From positions 86,962,016 through 87,026,015 of the forward strand of contig CM042160.1 in NCBI GenBank assembly GCA_023376005.1: 64,000 bases of DNA. The letters run 5' to 3'. Shown here piece by piece: positions 44,596 to 56,240 of this stretch. How positions within the stretch are numbered: the first letter of the stretch is position 1; every line of letters begins with the position of its first letter. The notes under the pieces are model-generated. The model worked only from the letters and a program-made list of their open reading frames with translations. It was not told the DNA's origin and made no database searches. The position numbers were made by a program, and so were the translations under genes. The DNA is from Doryteuthis pealeii (lineage: Eukaryota > Mollusca > Cephalopoda > Myopsida > Loliginidae).

Positions 44596-44857
44596 CCAGA
44601 CTTGTTGAGGCATGGAATAAACTGCCTGCATTTGTTGTAGGCTGCTGAAACACTGCATCTTTAAAAGCCTCCATGCTTCCTGTAATCCACCAACACTATA
44701 CCTGATACCCCCCTCCAAACACATATGCATGCACCCGCACACATACACGTATATATGATTACTGTACGCTATTCATGTTCCTGACATTAGTACATTATTC
44801 TATGTAGTAGACATGAATTTGAGTTGTGGTGCACCTGAGCACTGTATTCAATAAATT

Positions 44858-44903
<46 letters not shown>

Positions 44904-44905
44904 CA
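44590..44905 (+). pseudogene. LINE 3' end (type 3), copy 3
   Basis: Contains the coding remnant LLRHGINCLHLL-type frame in TTGTTGAGGCATGGAATAAA, then the 3' UTR (TCATGTTCCTGACATTAGTA) and a long (ATT)n tail to 44903. Confidence 0.75.
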
Positions 44906-45085
44906 TAGTGAGTTTGAACTTCAGTCATGTTATTACTTTCACTTTCTGATTAATACCGATGGGAAAGGTATAATCCTCCTCATCTCTCCAGCTATGGGTT
45001 AAATAGTACAACTACAGTTCTTCTACAAGGGTGGCTTTAGCATTAACTCATGATATGCCATTAAGCAAAAGAAACCAAACCAAAC
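44905..45085 (+). repeat. SINE family D
   Basis: CATAGTGAGTTTGAACTTCA to the tail GATATGCCATTAAGC. The tail resembles that of family C. Confidence 0.65.
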
Positions 45086-45204
45086 GTTTATTTTAAAAAA
45101 GAAAATCAATAATACAATATTCAACTAAAGTAAGAACATTGTTAAAACTCTTAAATTCAGACTCTGAAAACTTTTTGAAATGTTTAATAGAAATAATTTA
45201 TTAC

Positions 45205-45745
45205 TAGCAGGACCTATTGATATACCACAGTATGATGCTTTAATTATTACAACATTTGATATGTTTACTTAAGTAAACATATCAAATATTGTAATAATTA
45301 AATTATGTATTTAAAAAATATTACAAAATAGTTCAATATGTAAAAAGTATAACAATCTTGATTTAACTCTCTCTCACTCTTTTTTTTTTTTCTTTCTTTC
45401 AATCCTTTTATCTTTTGATTATGTTCGATTGAAACAGATTAGCATTATTGCTTCCATGTACTCACCCCTCTATCTATCTTTCCGATACTCTTTCTTGATA
45501 TATTTTTTCTGTGTAGCATGTTCTTTTTTTCCCTTTCTTTCTTTATGATAAAAACGTAATGGTCCATTATTTAGCTGAGGTGATCACACTCATAAGAAAT
45601 AAGAATTTGGTGGATAAGCAACACCAGCTAATCAAAATTTACATTTTATATTTCATCTTGGGTGATTTGGACAGTCTCATTTTTAGCCATAAGGTGTTGC
45701 AAGATGAGAATGGTTGTATAATTGAGGAACACAAGTATTATAACT
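45205..45745 (+). mobile_element. Dispersed element with a 31-bp cruciform, copy 1
   Basis: Near its left end is a loopless inverted repeat (45239-45270 with 45271-45301, one mismatch). The unit through TTGGTGGATAAGCAACACCA recurs inverted at 55540-56240. Coding potential is poor; the 66-codon frame at 45559 is not supported by the other copy. Confidence 0.7.
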
Positions 45746-45774
45746 TATTATTTGTCTAAATTTTTTAGCTATCC

Positions 45775-45995
45775 CCTCTGTCAAGAGCAGGAAGCGACAC
45801 AAGGTCAATTTATTTAAAGTGGAGTTTAAACAGTATTATTTGTATTGTTCGACTATTGTCCTCATCTTCATTATTATCTGTACAACATTTCAACCGATAT
45901 GCCCTCCAGACTTCTTCAGGTATTTCTTGTCAGACTTGGGAACCATCTTTTCGTATGTGTCCAATTGAAGTTTAAACAGGTTTGAATTCTGTTTT
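45775..45995 (-). repeat. SINE family A 3' part, interrupted
   Basis: GCGACACAAGGTCAATTTAT and AGGTTTGAATTCTG flank a 135-bp insertion. Confidence 0.75.
45834..45968 (-). mobile_element. Short retroposon with hammerhead-like core
   Basis: Flanked by perfect 11-bp duplications AGTTTAAACAG (45823-45833, 45969-45979). On the minus strand it contains CUGAAGA (45913-45919), a 21-nt stem-loop region, GAAA (45888-45891) and UGUUGUACAGAUA, and ends in an A/T-rich AATACAAATAATA. Related sequence at 47050-47250, 53505-53620 and 57925-58070. Confidence 0.7.
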
Positions 45996-45999
45996 CAAT

Positions 46000-46919
46000 T
46001 TTTTTATTTTTTTTATTAAAATCATTCAGTTGTTGAAGAATAGAGGATATAAAATGATGGAACTATTTATAAAACATGTTGGTGACCTGTTTTTTTGTTG
46101 TTTTTTTTGTGTTTTTTTTTGCACAGATACAATGAGACACACCTATATCCAAATCATATTATTAATAAGATAATAAAACAAAGAATACACATAGATACAG
46201 GATATCTTATTAGTATTAAAAAAAAGTATATTTTGCTTTGTTTATACTGCTATATTATCCTCAAAACATTCAAAAGTTATTGCTACTTTCATCCTTTTAG
46301 ATCCATTCGGTATCATTTATGAATATTTTCTTTTGCAAACAGTATCTTACAAAATGAAGAAATAAGGATTATCATAATCATGTGTAAAGATGTAAAGATA
46401 CTTATTTTATTATTTCTTCCAAGCGAGACGAAAATTTACAAGCAATACGTTAGATTTATTAACAGTTTCTGAAAACGAAAGACAGTAGTGATCCAAGGGG
46501 GATAACTTTTATTAGACTTCGAAAATAAATCTTATTTAAAATCTATTCACCGTATCAAGAATAATGAACAACAGATTCATTTGATAAACGCTAGAATATT
46601 TTGTTAAGAAATTCATTTTTATGGAAAATGAAATTATAAGGAATTATTGTATTTTTCAATATAGAATTTTTATTTTCGAATTAAAAGCAAGTGCCATTCG
46701 TGGGAGTGACATTAACCTTTAATTTCAATAAAAACTGATAATTTTGTATTTTCTTTTAAACGATAGATAAATGAAAAGTAAAATTTGTAAACCTTTCATG
46801 AAGGATAAAATTAGGTTTGGAAATTTTAAAAATAAAAAAGTTTATTGAAAATAGACATTTTGATATAAACGATGAAATGAAATAAAGGATACAAATAAAG
46901 AAAAAAAAAAAAAAAAACG
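46000..46919. other. No gene seen
   Basis: AT-rich with T-runs; small frames at 45982-46322 are low complexity. An A-run ends it at 46901-46917. Confidence 0.45.
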
Positions 46920-47045
46920 CACACATGTATATATCAGGACTCATACACTGTTAATTTTCCTGACATTTGTACATTATTTTATGTACTATACATGCACCTT
47001 TGATAAGTTGTAGTGCACCTGAGCCATCTGAGCACAATAATTTTA
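46920..47045 (+). repeat. LINE 3' UTR fragment (type 3), copy 4
   Basis: TCATACACTGTTAATTTTCC to GAGCACAATAATTTTATTAT. Confidence 0.75.
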
Positions 47046-47049
47046 TTAT

Positions 47050-47280
47050 TTGAATTATTCGGACTATTGTCCTCATCTTTATTGTTATCTGTATAATATT
47101 TCTGCCAATGTGCCCTTTGGCTTTCTTCAGGTATTTCTTGTTGAACTTGGGAACCTTCTCTTCAAACTCGGGAACCATCGTCCAAAGCATTGTACAGATA
47201 ACAATAAAGATGAGGTCAATAGTACGAATAATTCAAATAATACAAATTATCAAGCCTCATCTCAAAAATTCTGAGGAATA
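47050..47280. mobile_element. Fold-back of the short retroposon family
   Basis: 47050-47095 (CGGACTATTGTCCTCATCTT) pairs with 47190-47235. Minus strand carries CUGAAGA (47124-47130) and GAAA (47099-47102). Confidence 0.7.
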
Positions 47281-47620
47281 ATTTTTATTATCATTATAAT
47301 AAAAAAAAAACAGTTATCACAAAAGTAAAGTCCTAAAATTGATATTTTAGTTGGAAACTAAGCATAATTGTTTAATAACTTACCAGTTTGTCAAAGAAAA
47401 ATACTTTTTACCCTTTAGAATATTTCTTTTAACTGTGTTATACAAAATTATGAAAAAATTCTGTCATAGATATGATGTGACCCAAGTGAGTTTTGATCCA
47501 AAAAGCTACCAGAATTTGGAAGATGAAGGAAATACTAGTAAAAATTATTCAATAATGAGGAATAACCAAAGTTTTCTGTATCTTGAATGAAGAAGAACTA
47601 AGTTAGAAGGGAACAGTCTT
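47281..47620 (+). other. Unassigned, 79-codon frame
   Basis: The frame 47351-47590 includes MKKFCHRYDVTQVSFDPKSY and is less AT-biased in peptide content than most here. No motif or good splice pair found. Confidence 0.25.
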
Positions 47621-47963
47621 GGTAATCTGAACATTAGCTACATAAATGAGAGTAACCTCCCCTTGTTTCTTTCACAGGAAGCCGTCTGTTTTAGTCGGCC
47701 ATTTTTATTTCACCATAATCAATACAACTGCATGTTTTAATATGAAAATATCATAAAATGTGTTCTTAATAACAATTAAGTTCATTTCAAATAATGCACA
47801 AGCACAATTAAGAACACATTTTCGTGTTAAAATATGCATAATTTGTATTTTCAGTGTAGATTTACAGTGAAATGAAAATGGCTGACCAAAACAGATGGCT
47901 TCCTCAAAGTAAAAGAAATAAGGGGAGGTTACTTTTATTTATGTAGCTAATGTTCAGATTACC
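47621..47963. mobile_element. Fold-back MITE, 343 bp, copy 2
   Basis: Ends GGTAATCTGAAC and GTTCAGATTACC. Flanked by CAGTCTT and CAGTCTC (imperfect 7-8 bp). Homologous throughout to 3135-3528, with a shortened centre. Confidence 0.85.
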
Positions 47964-48499
47964 CAGTCTCTTTACTTTTACTTTTTTCTTCTATAAGACA
48001 ATAACTCTATAAAAATTATCTGAGTGTTTGTGTAGAGCTGGATTTATAAGAGGGCAATTGTCCCTTCCCCTACCAGAGAGACACCCAGACTTCCTTTATA
48101 AAACCTGTAATAATCATAAAATTAGTTTTATTATTGAAAAAATAATGGTAATTTGGTGCAAGCTGGAAAGAATTATATTACTTTGTTATATAATACAAAC
48201 TGAAAAATGGAGTAAAGGTTATTCTTACAGTCAATATAATTGAGAAAAATAAAATCAAACATTTTCTTTAGGACCTTCTTATATATTTTTTCTTTTAATA
48301 AATTAATTTTACTTCAATCTTTTTTTTCTCATGTACCTAATCTAATTTCTATGTTGCGACAATTTAAGCGCCCGCCCCCATCAGAGCACCCCCCTACCCC
48401 GGATCTAAATCTGGCTCTGTGTTTGTGGCTTTCTATATAATAATGTTTATAATTTTATGCTGTAAATTTGTAGATCTTATCACTCTTGAATATGGCTGA
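47964..48499. other. No gene seen
   Basis: Unassigned. CCCGCCCCCATCAGAGCACC (48371-48390) is a local GC-rich patch. Confidence 0.4.
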
Positions 48500-48745
48500 C
48501 TATTATGATAATGAAATTTATTGTATACAGTGCTCAGGTGCACCACAACTCATCAAGGTCTCATGTCTAGTACATAGAATAATGTACTAATGTCAGGAAC
48601 ATGAATAGCATACAGATACATGTATGTGTGCGCGTGCGTGCATATGTGTTTGGAAGGGAGATATCAGGTATAGTGTCAGCAAACTACGGGAACCATGGAG
48701 GTCCTGAAACATGCAGTGTTTCAGCAACCTACATGTCAGTATCAG
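48500..48745 (-). pseudogene. LINE 3' end (type 3), copy 5
   Basis: Minus strand: TTGTATACAGTGCTCAGGTG complement through AATGTACTAATGTCAGGAAC to GGAGGTCCTGAAACATGCAG. Confidence 0.75.
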
Positions 48746-48839
48746 CCAGGTTAATGTTGTGAGTGAGATAGGGGTTCCAGACTGGTCATGCAAATTCCAA
48801 GTGTAGCCGCACCATAGCTTTATACAGCTTTAAGGAATT

Positions 48840-49375
48840 GTTTGTGATGTAATCGTTGTAGGAAATAGACATGATGAACTTATGAACGTATGAATTTCCT
48901 GGAGGTGATTGTCATATAATGGTCATCGTCAAAGGAAATGGACATGGTGACCAGAGTTCAAATACTGGACCTGGCTGTTTGTATTTCCCATAGTGCTAAT
49001 ACCCCTGAGAAAGGTATGCATCCAACTATTCACCTTCCAGTTATGGGTAAGATAGTAGGGTAAACAGAGTTTGTTAACTTTTGAATGGCAACCGGTCTAG
49101 GAGAAGGAAAATTCTAAATTCAAATCTGTTAAACTCCTCTTAAAAATTAACCTTGAATCACACTCCGTTCATGCAGAGAGGTTGGGTAATACCCCCGAGA
49201 AAGGAATGCATTCAACTATTCACCTCCAACTATGGGTAAGATAGTAGAGCACACTGGGCTCTTTAACCTTGGAATGGTAACCGGTCTAGGAGAAGGAAAA
49301 GTCTGAATTCAAACCTGTTAAACACCACTTAAATATTGACCTTGTGTCACATCCTGTTCATGTAGAGGGATTGGG
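48840..49375 (+). repeat. SINE family A with partial tandem repeat
   Basis: Head and body 48905-49180, then the body repeats at 49187-49375 starting TAATACCCCCGAGAAAGG. Confidence 0.8.
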
Positions 49376-49689
49376 TAAATACATATATAAGGATGGATAT
49401 TTTTTTTAGAATATCACCCCAAAATATATCTCTCAATATTACAAAATATTTAGAAAAAAAAGAAAAAAAGAATTTACTGATCTCAATAAACATCATTTTT
49501 TTTAGTCAATATAAGTAAAATGTAATAAGTAACAATTGCTTAATGTTTTTTTTTCTTTATGGTAATTTAATTTCAATATTGATATTTCCAGAAAAATTAA
49601 TGCTTATAATGGGAATAAAAAATCAAATAGATTTTTCTTTCTTTTTTACTTATCTCATAAATAAAATCTTCAAAAAACATCTGTTATGT

Positions 49690-49840
49690 GTATTTACTCA
49701 ATACCTCCACATGAGCAGGATACAACACAAGATAAATTTGTAAGTAGAGTTTAACAGATTTGAATTCAGAGAGTTCCTTCTCCAAGACCGGTTGCATACC
49801 AAAGTTAAAAAGCCCAGTCTACACTACTATTTATCCGTAA
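49690..49840 (-). repeat. SINE family A 3' part
   Basis: TCAATACCTCCACATGAGCA to CTACACTACTATTTATCCGT. Confidence 0.75.
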
Positions 49841-49844
49841 GTGA

Positions 49845-50015
49845 ATATAATTGAGATCAGTTGGTAATAGATTAATATTATGTAACTTTTAAGAGATAAC
49901 TAATTACTCTTTAATACATTCAACATTATTTTTAAAATATTGATTCAAGTGTTTATTCTGATTTTATATTTTTTCCTATGAATCTGCTCTAAAGGGAAAT
50001 ATGTAGGGTTTTAAA
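49845..50015 (+). repeat. Low-copy repeat, empty-site partner of 52680-53230
   Basis: GTGAATATAATTGAGATCAG and CTGCTCTAAAGGGAAATATG are shared with 52680-53230, but here there is no SINE between them. Confidence 0.8.
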
Positions 50016-50019
50016 GAAA

Positions 50020-50305
50020 TACATATTTACCAACCCCATCTGCACAGGTAGGATGTGACACAAGTTCAATTTCTTAAGCTTAACAGGTTTGAATTCAGAG
50101 TATTACTTTTCCTAAACTGATTGCCTAACCAAGGTTAAAGAGTTCAGCCGGACCTATTTACCCGTAGCTGGAGGGAGAATAGTTAGATGTATACCTTTCT
50201 CAAGGATATTAGTGCTATGTGAAAGGCAACCGGCCTCATCCAGGATTTGAAATTGTGTCACTGTGTCCATTTCTTATGCTGATAACCATTACACTATGAG
50301 AGCAT
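50020..50305 (-). repeat. SINE family A
   Basis: TTTACCAACCCCATCTGCAC to the head complement GATAACCATTACACTATGAG. Confidence 0.85.
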
Positions 50306-50379
50306 CTGTTATAGGACTAAAAAAATAAGGTATCTTTATGTGTGACTACTTATGAACAGCAATTGCTGTAAGTGTCCTG

Positions 50380-50755
50380 AAGATGCATCTGAGATGGAGT
50401 TCCACACCTACCATCACCTCCTTACTTTACCGCACAGTGCTACTCATATGTTGAGTTGGCGAGGGCAGGTATCAAACCAGGAGCCTTGTAGTTCCGAGGC
50501 GGACGCTCAACCGACTGAGCTAAGCCAAAGTAAAGTTGGTATCAGCCATACAGCAAGGGAGTCTATCCCCTTTTCCCTAGCACTAGTCCAAGGAAATTGT
50601 TTTTGCATCTGAGGTGAAGTGCCACACCTACCATCAGCTCTTACTTTACTGCACTGATCCCTGTGCTACTCATATACTGAGTTGGCAAGGGCCAGTATCG
50701 AACCAGGAACCTTGTGGTTCCTAGTCAGACACTCTACCAACTGAGCTAAACTGAA
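50380..50755 (-). repeat. SINE family B, two tandem copies
   Basis: 50380-50524 lacks its 3' part; 50522-50755 is nearly complete. Both carry the head complement CTGAGCTAA. Confidence 0.85.
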
Positions 50756-51107
50756 ATAACTACAATTACTACTACTGATAAGATGAATAAGTAAAGACAA
50801 CTGGGGACATTCATTTTGAAGGTTACCATATTCATCCAATTTTCCTTTGAAGTCTGCATCTTGGCAGCCAATAGCAATAAAGGGATTTTAATCATTGTCA
50901 GAATTATAATTTTATCATTATGATCTACCATAGTTAGCAGTCTCAATTAGATTTGCAATCTAATTACCAAACATATTGTACAAAACATCTGCAGGTTCAT
51001 TTGCTTTAAGAACCTCAAATAATTTGATTAATTCTTGCTATTTTTAAAAAATGTCTACAAAAGATTTGTCATATTTTCCATTCATTACCATAATGGCTAT
51101 TTTTTAT

Positions 51108-51110
<3 letters not shown>
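50756..51110. other. No feature seen
   Basis: No gene or known repeat on either strand. Confidence 0.4.
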
Positions 51111-51150
<40 letters not shown>

Positions 51151-51443
51151 TACCTAACTCCTCCGCACAAGTGAGAAGTTAGACAAGGCCTATTTTTAAA
51201 CAGTTTAACATGTTTGAATTCAGAGTTTACTTTCTCTTAGACCAGTTGCCATACCAAGGCTAAAGAGCCCAGTTTGTCCTACTATTTACCCATAGCTGAG
51301 GAAGATTAGTTGGATACATACCTTTCCTAAGCATTTTAGTATTATGTGAAATGCAAACAGTCTTGTCTGGATTTTAACTCTGTTCATTTCCTATGATGAT
51401 AACCATTACACAATGGGTACCTCTACACATGTTATATATGTAA

Positions 51444-51477
<34 letters not shown>

Positions 51478-51753
51478 GGTGTGTGGTCTAATGGTTAGAG
51501 TTGTAGGAAATGAACTTGTCAACCTGAGTTCAATTCCTGGATGAAGCTGTTTGCATTTTCACATGGCGCTAATACCCTTGGGAAAGGTATGAATCCAATT
51601 CTCCCTCCAGCTATGGGTAAGTAGCAGGGCAGACTGGGCTCTTTAACCATGGCTAGGTAACCAGTCTAGGAGAAGGAACATTCTGAATTCAAACCTGTTA
51701 AACTCTGCTTAAGAAATTGACCTTGTGACACATCCTGCTCATATGGAGAGGTT

Positions 51754-51795
<42 letters not shown>
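51111..51795. repeat. Two SINE A copies, tail-out, with (TA)n tracts
   Basis: (TA)n 51111-51147 is the tail of a minus copy (51148-51435). (TA)n 51447-51474 separates it from a plus copy (51474-51757), whose own tail is (TA)n 51758-51795. Confidence 0.85.
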
Positions 51796-51798
<3 letters not shown>

Positions 51799-51984
51799 TT
51801 ATAGTGTGTACTAAATCCGCTCTACTAAATGTATTGAGCACTTTATATTTGTTATAACGCTGACTTATCCGTGTAATACTTATATCAACCCAATATTGAG
51901 ATTAACCCAATATTTTTTTACGGTAGTCATTCTTTATATACTATATATATATATATATACATATACACACACAAGGAAGAAAGG

Positions 51985-52110
51985 TTCATATATTAAGTAG
52001 GTGTCCACAGAAAAATGTCACTTATGAGTTCGTCCTTGCTTCTCAAGCAGTTTCCAGCATGTCTTGTTCATTTTACTGGATTGTTTGTGTGAATAGCCAA
52101 CTAGACATTA
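51985..52110 (-). pseudogene. LINE fragment (type 2)
   Basis: TCACTTATGAGTTCGTCCTT and CAGCATGTCTTGTTCATTTT match 34680-34735 on the same strand. Confidence 0.65.
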
Positions 52111-52679
52111 AGCTAGGATACTTCCTGATAGATTCTATCCTAAAAACAATTAACTTAACAAAGTCCTAAAAACAATAAAAGGTAGGAAAGTCACAGACCC
52201 AATAAAATACCCACTGAAGTATGGAAGATTCAGTTTTAATTTGAAAAATATATTAAAATCCAAAGATTAGTTGATTTTCCTGAATCGTGTGTGTATATGT
52301 GTGTACATGCGTGTGTGTTTGTAGAGGTTTCCCATCCTAAGATATGAGAATACCACAGACAATGATTGTATTGAAAAGATGGATTTTATACAAAAAATAT
52401 TTTAATCATTACAACTGACTCTGTATAAAACTGCAAGATATTTTTTTTTTTTAAAGAATATTTATTCCTTATCTGTCCTCTTTAACCCCTTGCCTACCAG
52501 GTGTGTGGGTGTTGAATGCTTCCTCCACCACAGGCTGAAAACCATACTCTTTTATCCTTTAGCATGCCACAACATTAGAAACAACATGATACTTCAAATC
52601 ATTAATAATACAACAGTAGATTCATTGAAGATGCCTACAACAGACTTCTTTGCTAGAGATTTTTTCACCAATGCATGAA
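52111..52679. other. Unassigned
   Basis: TTTAACCCCTTGCCTACC (52481-52498) resembles the piggyBac-like end at 18061; a partner end was not found. The 62-codon frame at 52490 is unsupported. Confidence 0.3.
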
Positions 52680-52755
52680 AGTGAATATAATTGGGATCAG
52701 TTGGTAATACATTAATATTATGTAACTTTTACTCTTTAATACATTCAACATTAGG

Positions 52756-53116
52756 GCCAGTTTAGCTCAGTTGGTAGAGCGTCCGACTAGGAACCACAAA
52801 GTTCCAGGTTCAATACTAGCCCTCGCCAACTCGGTATATGAATAGCACAGGGATCTGTGCGGTAAAGTGAGGAGCTGATGGTAGGTGTAGCACTCCGCAT
52901 CAGATGCCAAAACAATCTCCTTGGTCTAGCGCTAGTGAAAAGGGAATAGACTCCCTCGCTGTATGGCTGATACCGACTTTACTTTACTTTGGCTTAGTTC
53001 AGTTGGTTGAGCGTCCGCCTAGGAACCACAAGGTTTGATACCTGCCCTCGACAACTCAGTGTATAAGTAGCACTGTAATTATACCGACTTTAGGCCACCC
53101 CAACGACTTTACTTTA
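52756..53116 (+). repeat. SINE family B dimer with target duplication
   Basis: A full copy (52756-52988) and a shorter one (52989-53105) sit between two copies of ACATTCAACATT (52742-52753 and about 53115-53126). The empty site is at 49845-50015. Confidence 0.85.
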
Positions 53117-53231
53117 CATTCAACATTGTTTTTTTTGTTTTTTTGTCTTTTTAATATTGACTCAAGTGTTTATTCTGATTTCATATTTGTTCCTATGAAC
53201 CTGCTCTAAAGGGAAATATGTAGGTTTTCAG

Positions 53232-53385
53232 AGAGGTTTAGTAGAGCGTCTGACTAGGAACCACAAGGTTCCAGGTTCGATACCAGCCCTCACCAACTCA
53301 GCATATGAGTAGCATCTGTGCAGTAAAGTGAGGAGTTGATAGTAGGTGTGGTGCTCCACTTCAAACGCCAAAATAATCCTGGCCC
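53232..53385 (+). repeat. SINE family B fragment
   Basis: GTAGAGCGTCTGACTAGGAA to CGCCAAAATAAT. Confidence 0.8.
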
Positions 53386-53504
53386 AGGTCGACAGTAACA
53401 TAGAATAATTAACACAGCTTAACACTTGTACCCAGTCATGGTTAGTGGAATGGGAACAGTCTAACCCTGTGGATTAATCAAAGGGTTAGGTTCGAAGTTC
53501 CGTG

Positions 53505-53620
53505 AAGGTTCCCAATTATAACAAGAAATACCTGAAGAAGGCCAGAGGATACATCAGATGAAATGTTGTGTAGATAAAGATAAGGACAATAGTTCAAATA
53601 ATCCAAATGATACACACATT
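53505..53620 (+). mobile_element. Short retroposon family copy
   Basis: CUGAAGA (53532-53538), stem region, GAAA (53560-53563), UGUUGUGUAGAUA, then GAGGACAAT-like tail to AATGATACAC. Confidence 0.6.
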
Positions 53621-53833
53621 ATTCTGTAAATTTCACATGGTTTTCATTTCTCAGCCATTGGAAATTTGATGAGCAAGATCTGTTCAAACCTGAGACTTTG
53701 ATTTACCACCATTTTGAATAGCCTCAAGACAAATATTTTTGCAAGATTAAACTAATTTCAAACAATGTAGAGTTTACATATATGGAAAAAAATATGGAAA
53801 AAAAATTATTTTGCTTTTTTTCTTCAAAATAAA

Positions 53834-54492
53834 GTAAAGTCGTCGGGGAGGCCTAGAGTCGGTATTAGCCATACATCTAGCTCTAGACCAGGGAGATTGT
53901 TTTTAGCATCTGAGGCAGAGTGCCACACTTACCATTAGCTCCTCACTTTACTGCACAGATACCTGGGTACTCTTTGCGGAGTTCTGTCCCAGCTTCCTAC
54001 CTCAAAACCCACTAGCTAGTGGCTGCTGAAAAAAAAACACCAGCTACGATTGAAGTCTGCAGCCGAAGCGGTGTAACTTAAAAAAAACTAGGGTTAGGCG
54101 TTAGGGTTGGGGTTGGGGTTTAGGGTTAGTTTAATGGGAAAATAAATAAATAATTTCGGCTCTGTTTTTTTTTTTCTGGGTTACCCTGCATACAGAACCC
54201 ACAAATTTTGTAATAAAACAGTTAATTTTAACTAGGGGGGTGTTAGGGTTAGGGTTGGGTTTTCAGGAAAAAACGCCCTAAGGTGGTTGTTTTTTTGTTT
54301 TTTTTCAAGTGACACCACTTCGGCTACAGACTTCAATCATAGCTGGTTTTTTTGGGGTTTTTTTTTTCAGCAGCCACCGGCTAGTGGGTTTTGAGGCAGG
54401 AGGCAGGGACGGAACTCCGCAAAAAGTACCGATACCTGTGCTACTAATATGCTGAGTTGGCAAGGGCTGATATCGAACCAGGAACCTTTCCC
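53834..54492 (-). repeat. SINE family B, interrupted
   Basis: Body 53834-53965 and 54431-54492 flank a fold-back MITE. Confidence 0.8.
53966..54430. mobile_element. hAT-like MITE, 465 bp, telomere-like centre
   Basis: Terminal repeats GGTACTCTTTGCGGAGTTC and, inverted, GGTACTTTTTGCGGAGTTC. The inverted arms extend over about 100 bp. Perfect 8-bp target duplication GATACCTG (53958-53965, 54431-54438), as for hAT. The centre holds several TTAGGG-type units (54080-54140 and 54242-54256). Confidence 0.85.
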
Positions 54493-54885
54493 CTTATTTA
54501 TTGAATGACACTTGTAATATTGTATGAGACGTAAGAGATAAAATTTTATATAAATCAATTATAGATCTTTTCTATTAATTCTAAGAAAACTTGAAATGTT
54601 AAGAGAAATAGTGATGTAACTTTATTACGTCTTTGAAGGTTTTCTTTAAGTTCAGCTGTGGATTGTATGGGTTTTATTTGCTTATGTTAAAATGAATATC
54701 AGGCAAAATCTCTGTTGATGATTGAGATAAATTGTTATTTAAAATGTCAGAATCTGAATTGATAATTTGTTGGCTGCAGTTAAAAATATGCAATGTAGAA
54801 AAATACTGGAGAATGTAGAATGAAATATTACAGGCTAAAATATTTGTTTTCTATGTTAGGTCAGTGTGACATTTATTATCATAAA
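54493..54885. other. No feature seen
   Basis: AT-rich DNA before the minisatellite field. Confidence 0.4.
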
Positions 54886-55512
54886 TTCATTATATAATTA
54901 TTATTATTATAATTTATTCATCATAAAGTTATTATAGATTATTCATCATCATTTATCATAAGGTTATTATATAATTATTATTATAATTTATTCATCATAA
55001 AGTTATTAAATATATTCATTATTATCTATCATAAAGTTATTATATATTCATTATTATCTATCATAAAGTTATTATATATATTCATTATTCTATCATAAAG
55101 TTATTATATATATTCATATCTATCATAAAGTTATTATATATATTCATTATTATCTATCATAAAGTTATTATATATTCATTATTATCTATCATAAAGTTAT
55201 TATATATATTCATTATTATCTATCATAAAGTTATTATATATATTCATTATTATTCATCATAAAGTTATTATATATATTCATTATTATCTATCATAAAGTT
55301 ATTATATATATTCATTATTATCTATCATAAGGTTATTATATATATCCATTATTATCTATCATAAAGTTATTATAAATCATTCATTATTATCTATCATAAG
55401 GTTATTATATAATTATTTATTATTATGTATCATGACTTTATCATTTATCATAAAGTTATCATATAAATATTATTATGATTTATTTTCAAAAATGTTATTA
55501 TATAATTATCTA
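54886..55512. repeat. ~34-bp AT-rich minisatellite
   Basis: Units such as ATCATAAAGTTATTATATAT plus TTCATTATTATCT repeat about 15 times. Unit length varies slightly. Confidence 0.9.
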
Positions 55513-55539
55513 TATATTAATACTCTTGTTCCTTAATCT

Positions 55540-56240
55540 TCTAACCATTATCATCTTGCAAACCCTCTGGTTAAAAATGAGGCCATCCTAATTGTCCAAG
55601 ATAAAATGTAAACCCTGATATCTGGTGTTGCTTATCCACAGAATTCTTATTTCTTTTGAGTGTTTTCTCCTCAGCTAAATAATGGACCATTCTGTTTTAT
55701 TATAAGGAAAGAAAGGGAAGAAAAGGACATTGCTACACAGAAAAAACATAAGAAAGAAAGAGAGTACAGGAAAGATAGAGAGAGGGAGAGCACGTGGAAG
55801 TGATAATGCTAATCTGTTTCAAGTGAACATGATGAAAATAAGGAAGAAAAAGAGTTAGATTTAAATCAAGATTATTATAAAAGGGTTTTGTAATTTGCTT
55901 GAAGCATTGTGTTTATATTGGTTTGTTGGTTGGTTTTGAAGGCTATCGCAATGCAAGTGTAATGAACAGCCACTAGCAACAACTTCAGTTCTAGTAATCT
56001 TCTGTAGAAGGGATTTTTATCCTGAAATATTAAGAATTGAGAATAAATCACAGGTTAACAAACAACACCACAGTTACCTTTTTTTTCTTTACACTTGCAT
56101 TGTGATAGCCTTCAAAACCAACCAACAAACCAAGATTATTATACTTTTTACATATTGAATAATTTTGCAATAGCTCTTAAGTAAACATATCAAACATAAT
56201 AATTAAATTACCACACTGTGGTATATCCACAGGTCATGCT
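55540..56240 (-). mobile_element. Dispersed element with cruciform, copy 2
   Basis: Inverted homologue of 45205-45745 (GGTGTTGCTTATCCAC, CTAAATAATGGACCATT, TAAGTAAACATATCAA). A 252-bp insertion splits it. Confidence 0.7.
55880..56131. mobile_element. 252-bp insertion with 40-bp inverted repeat
   Basis: Flanked by 12-bp duplications AAGATTATTATA (55868-55879, 56132-56143). 55919-55958 and 56092-56131 are inverted (GGTTTGTTGGTTGGTTTTGA). The empty site is visible at about 45340-45368. Confidence 0.8.
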
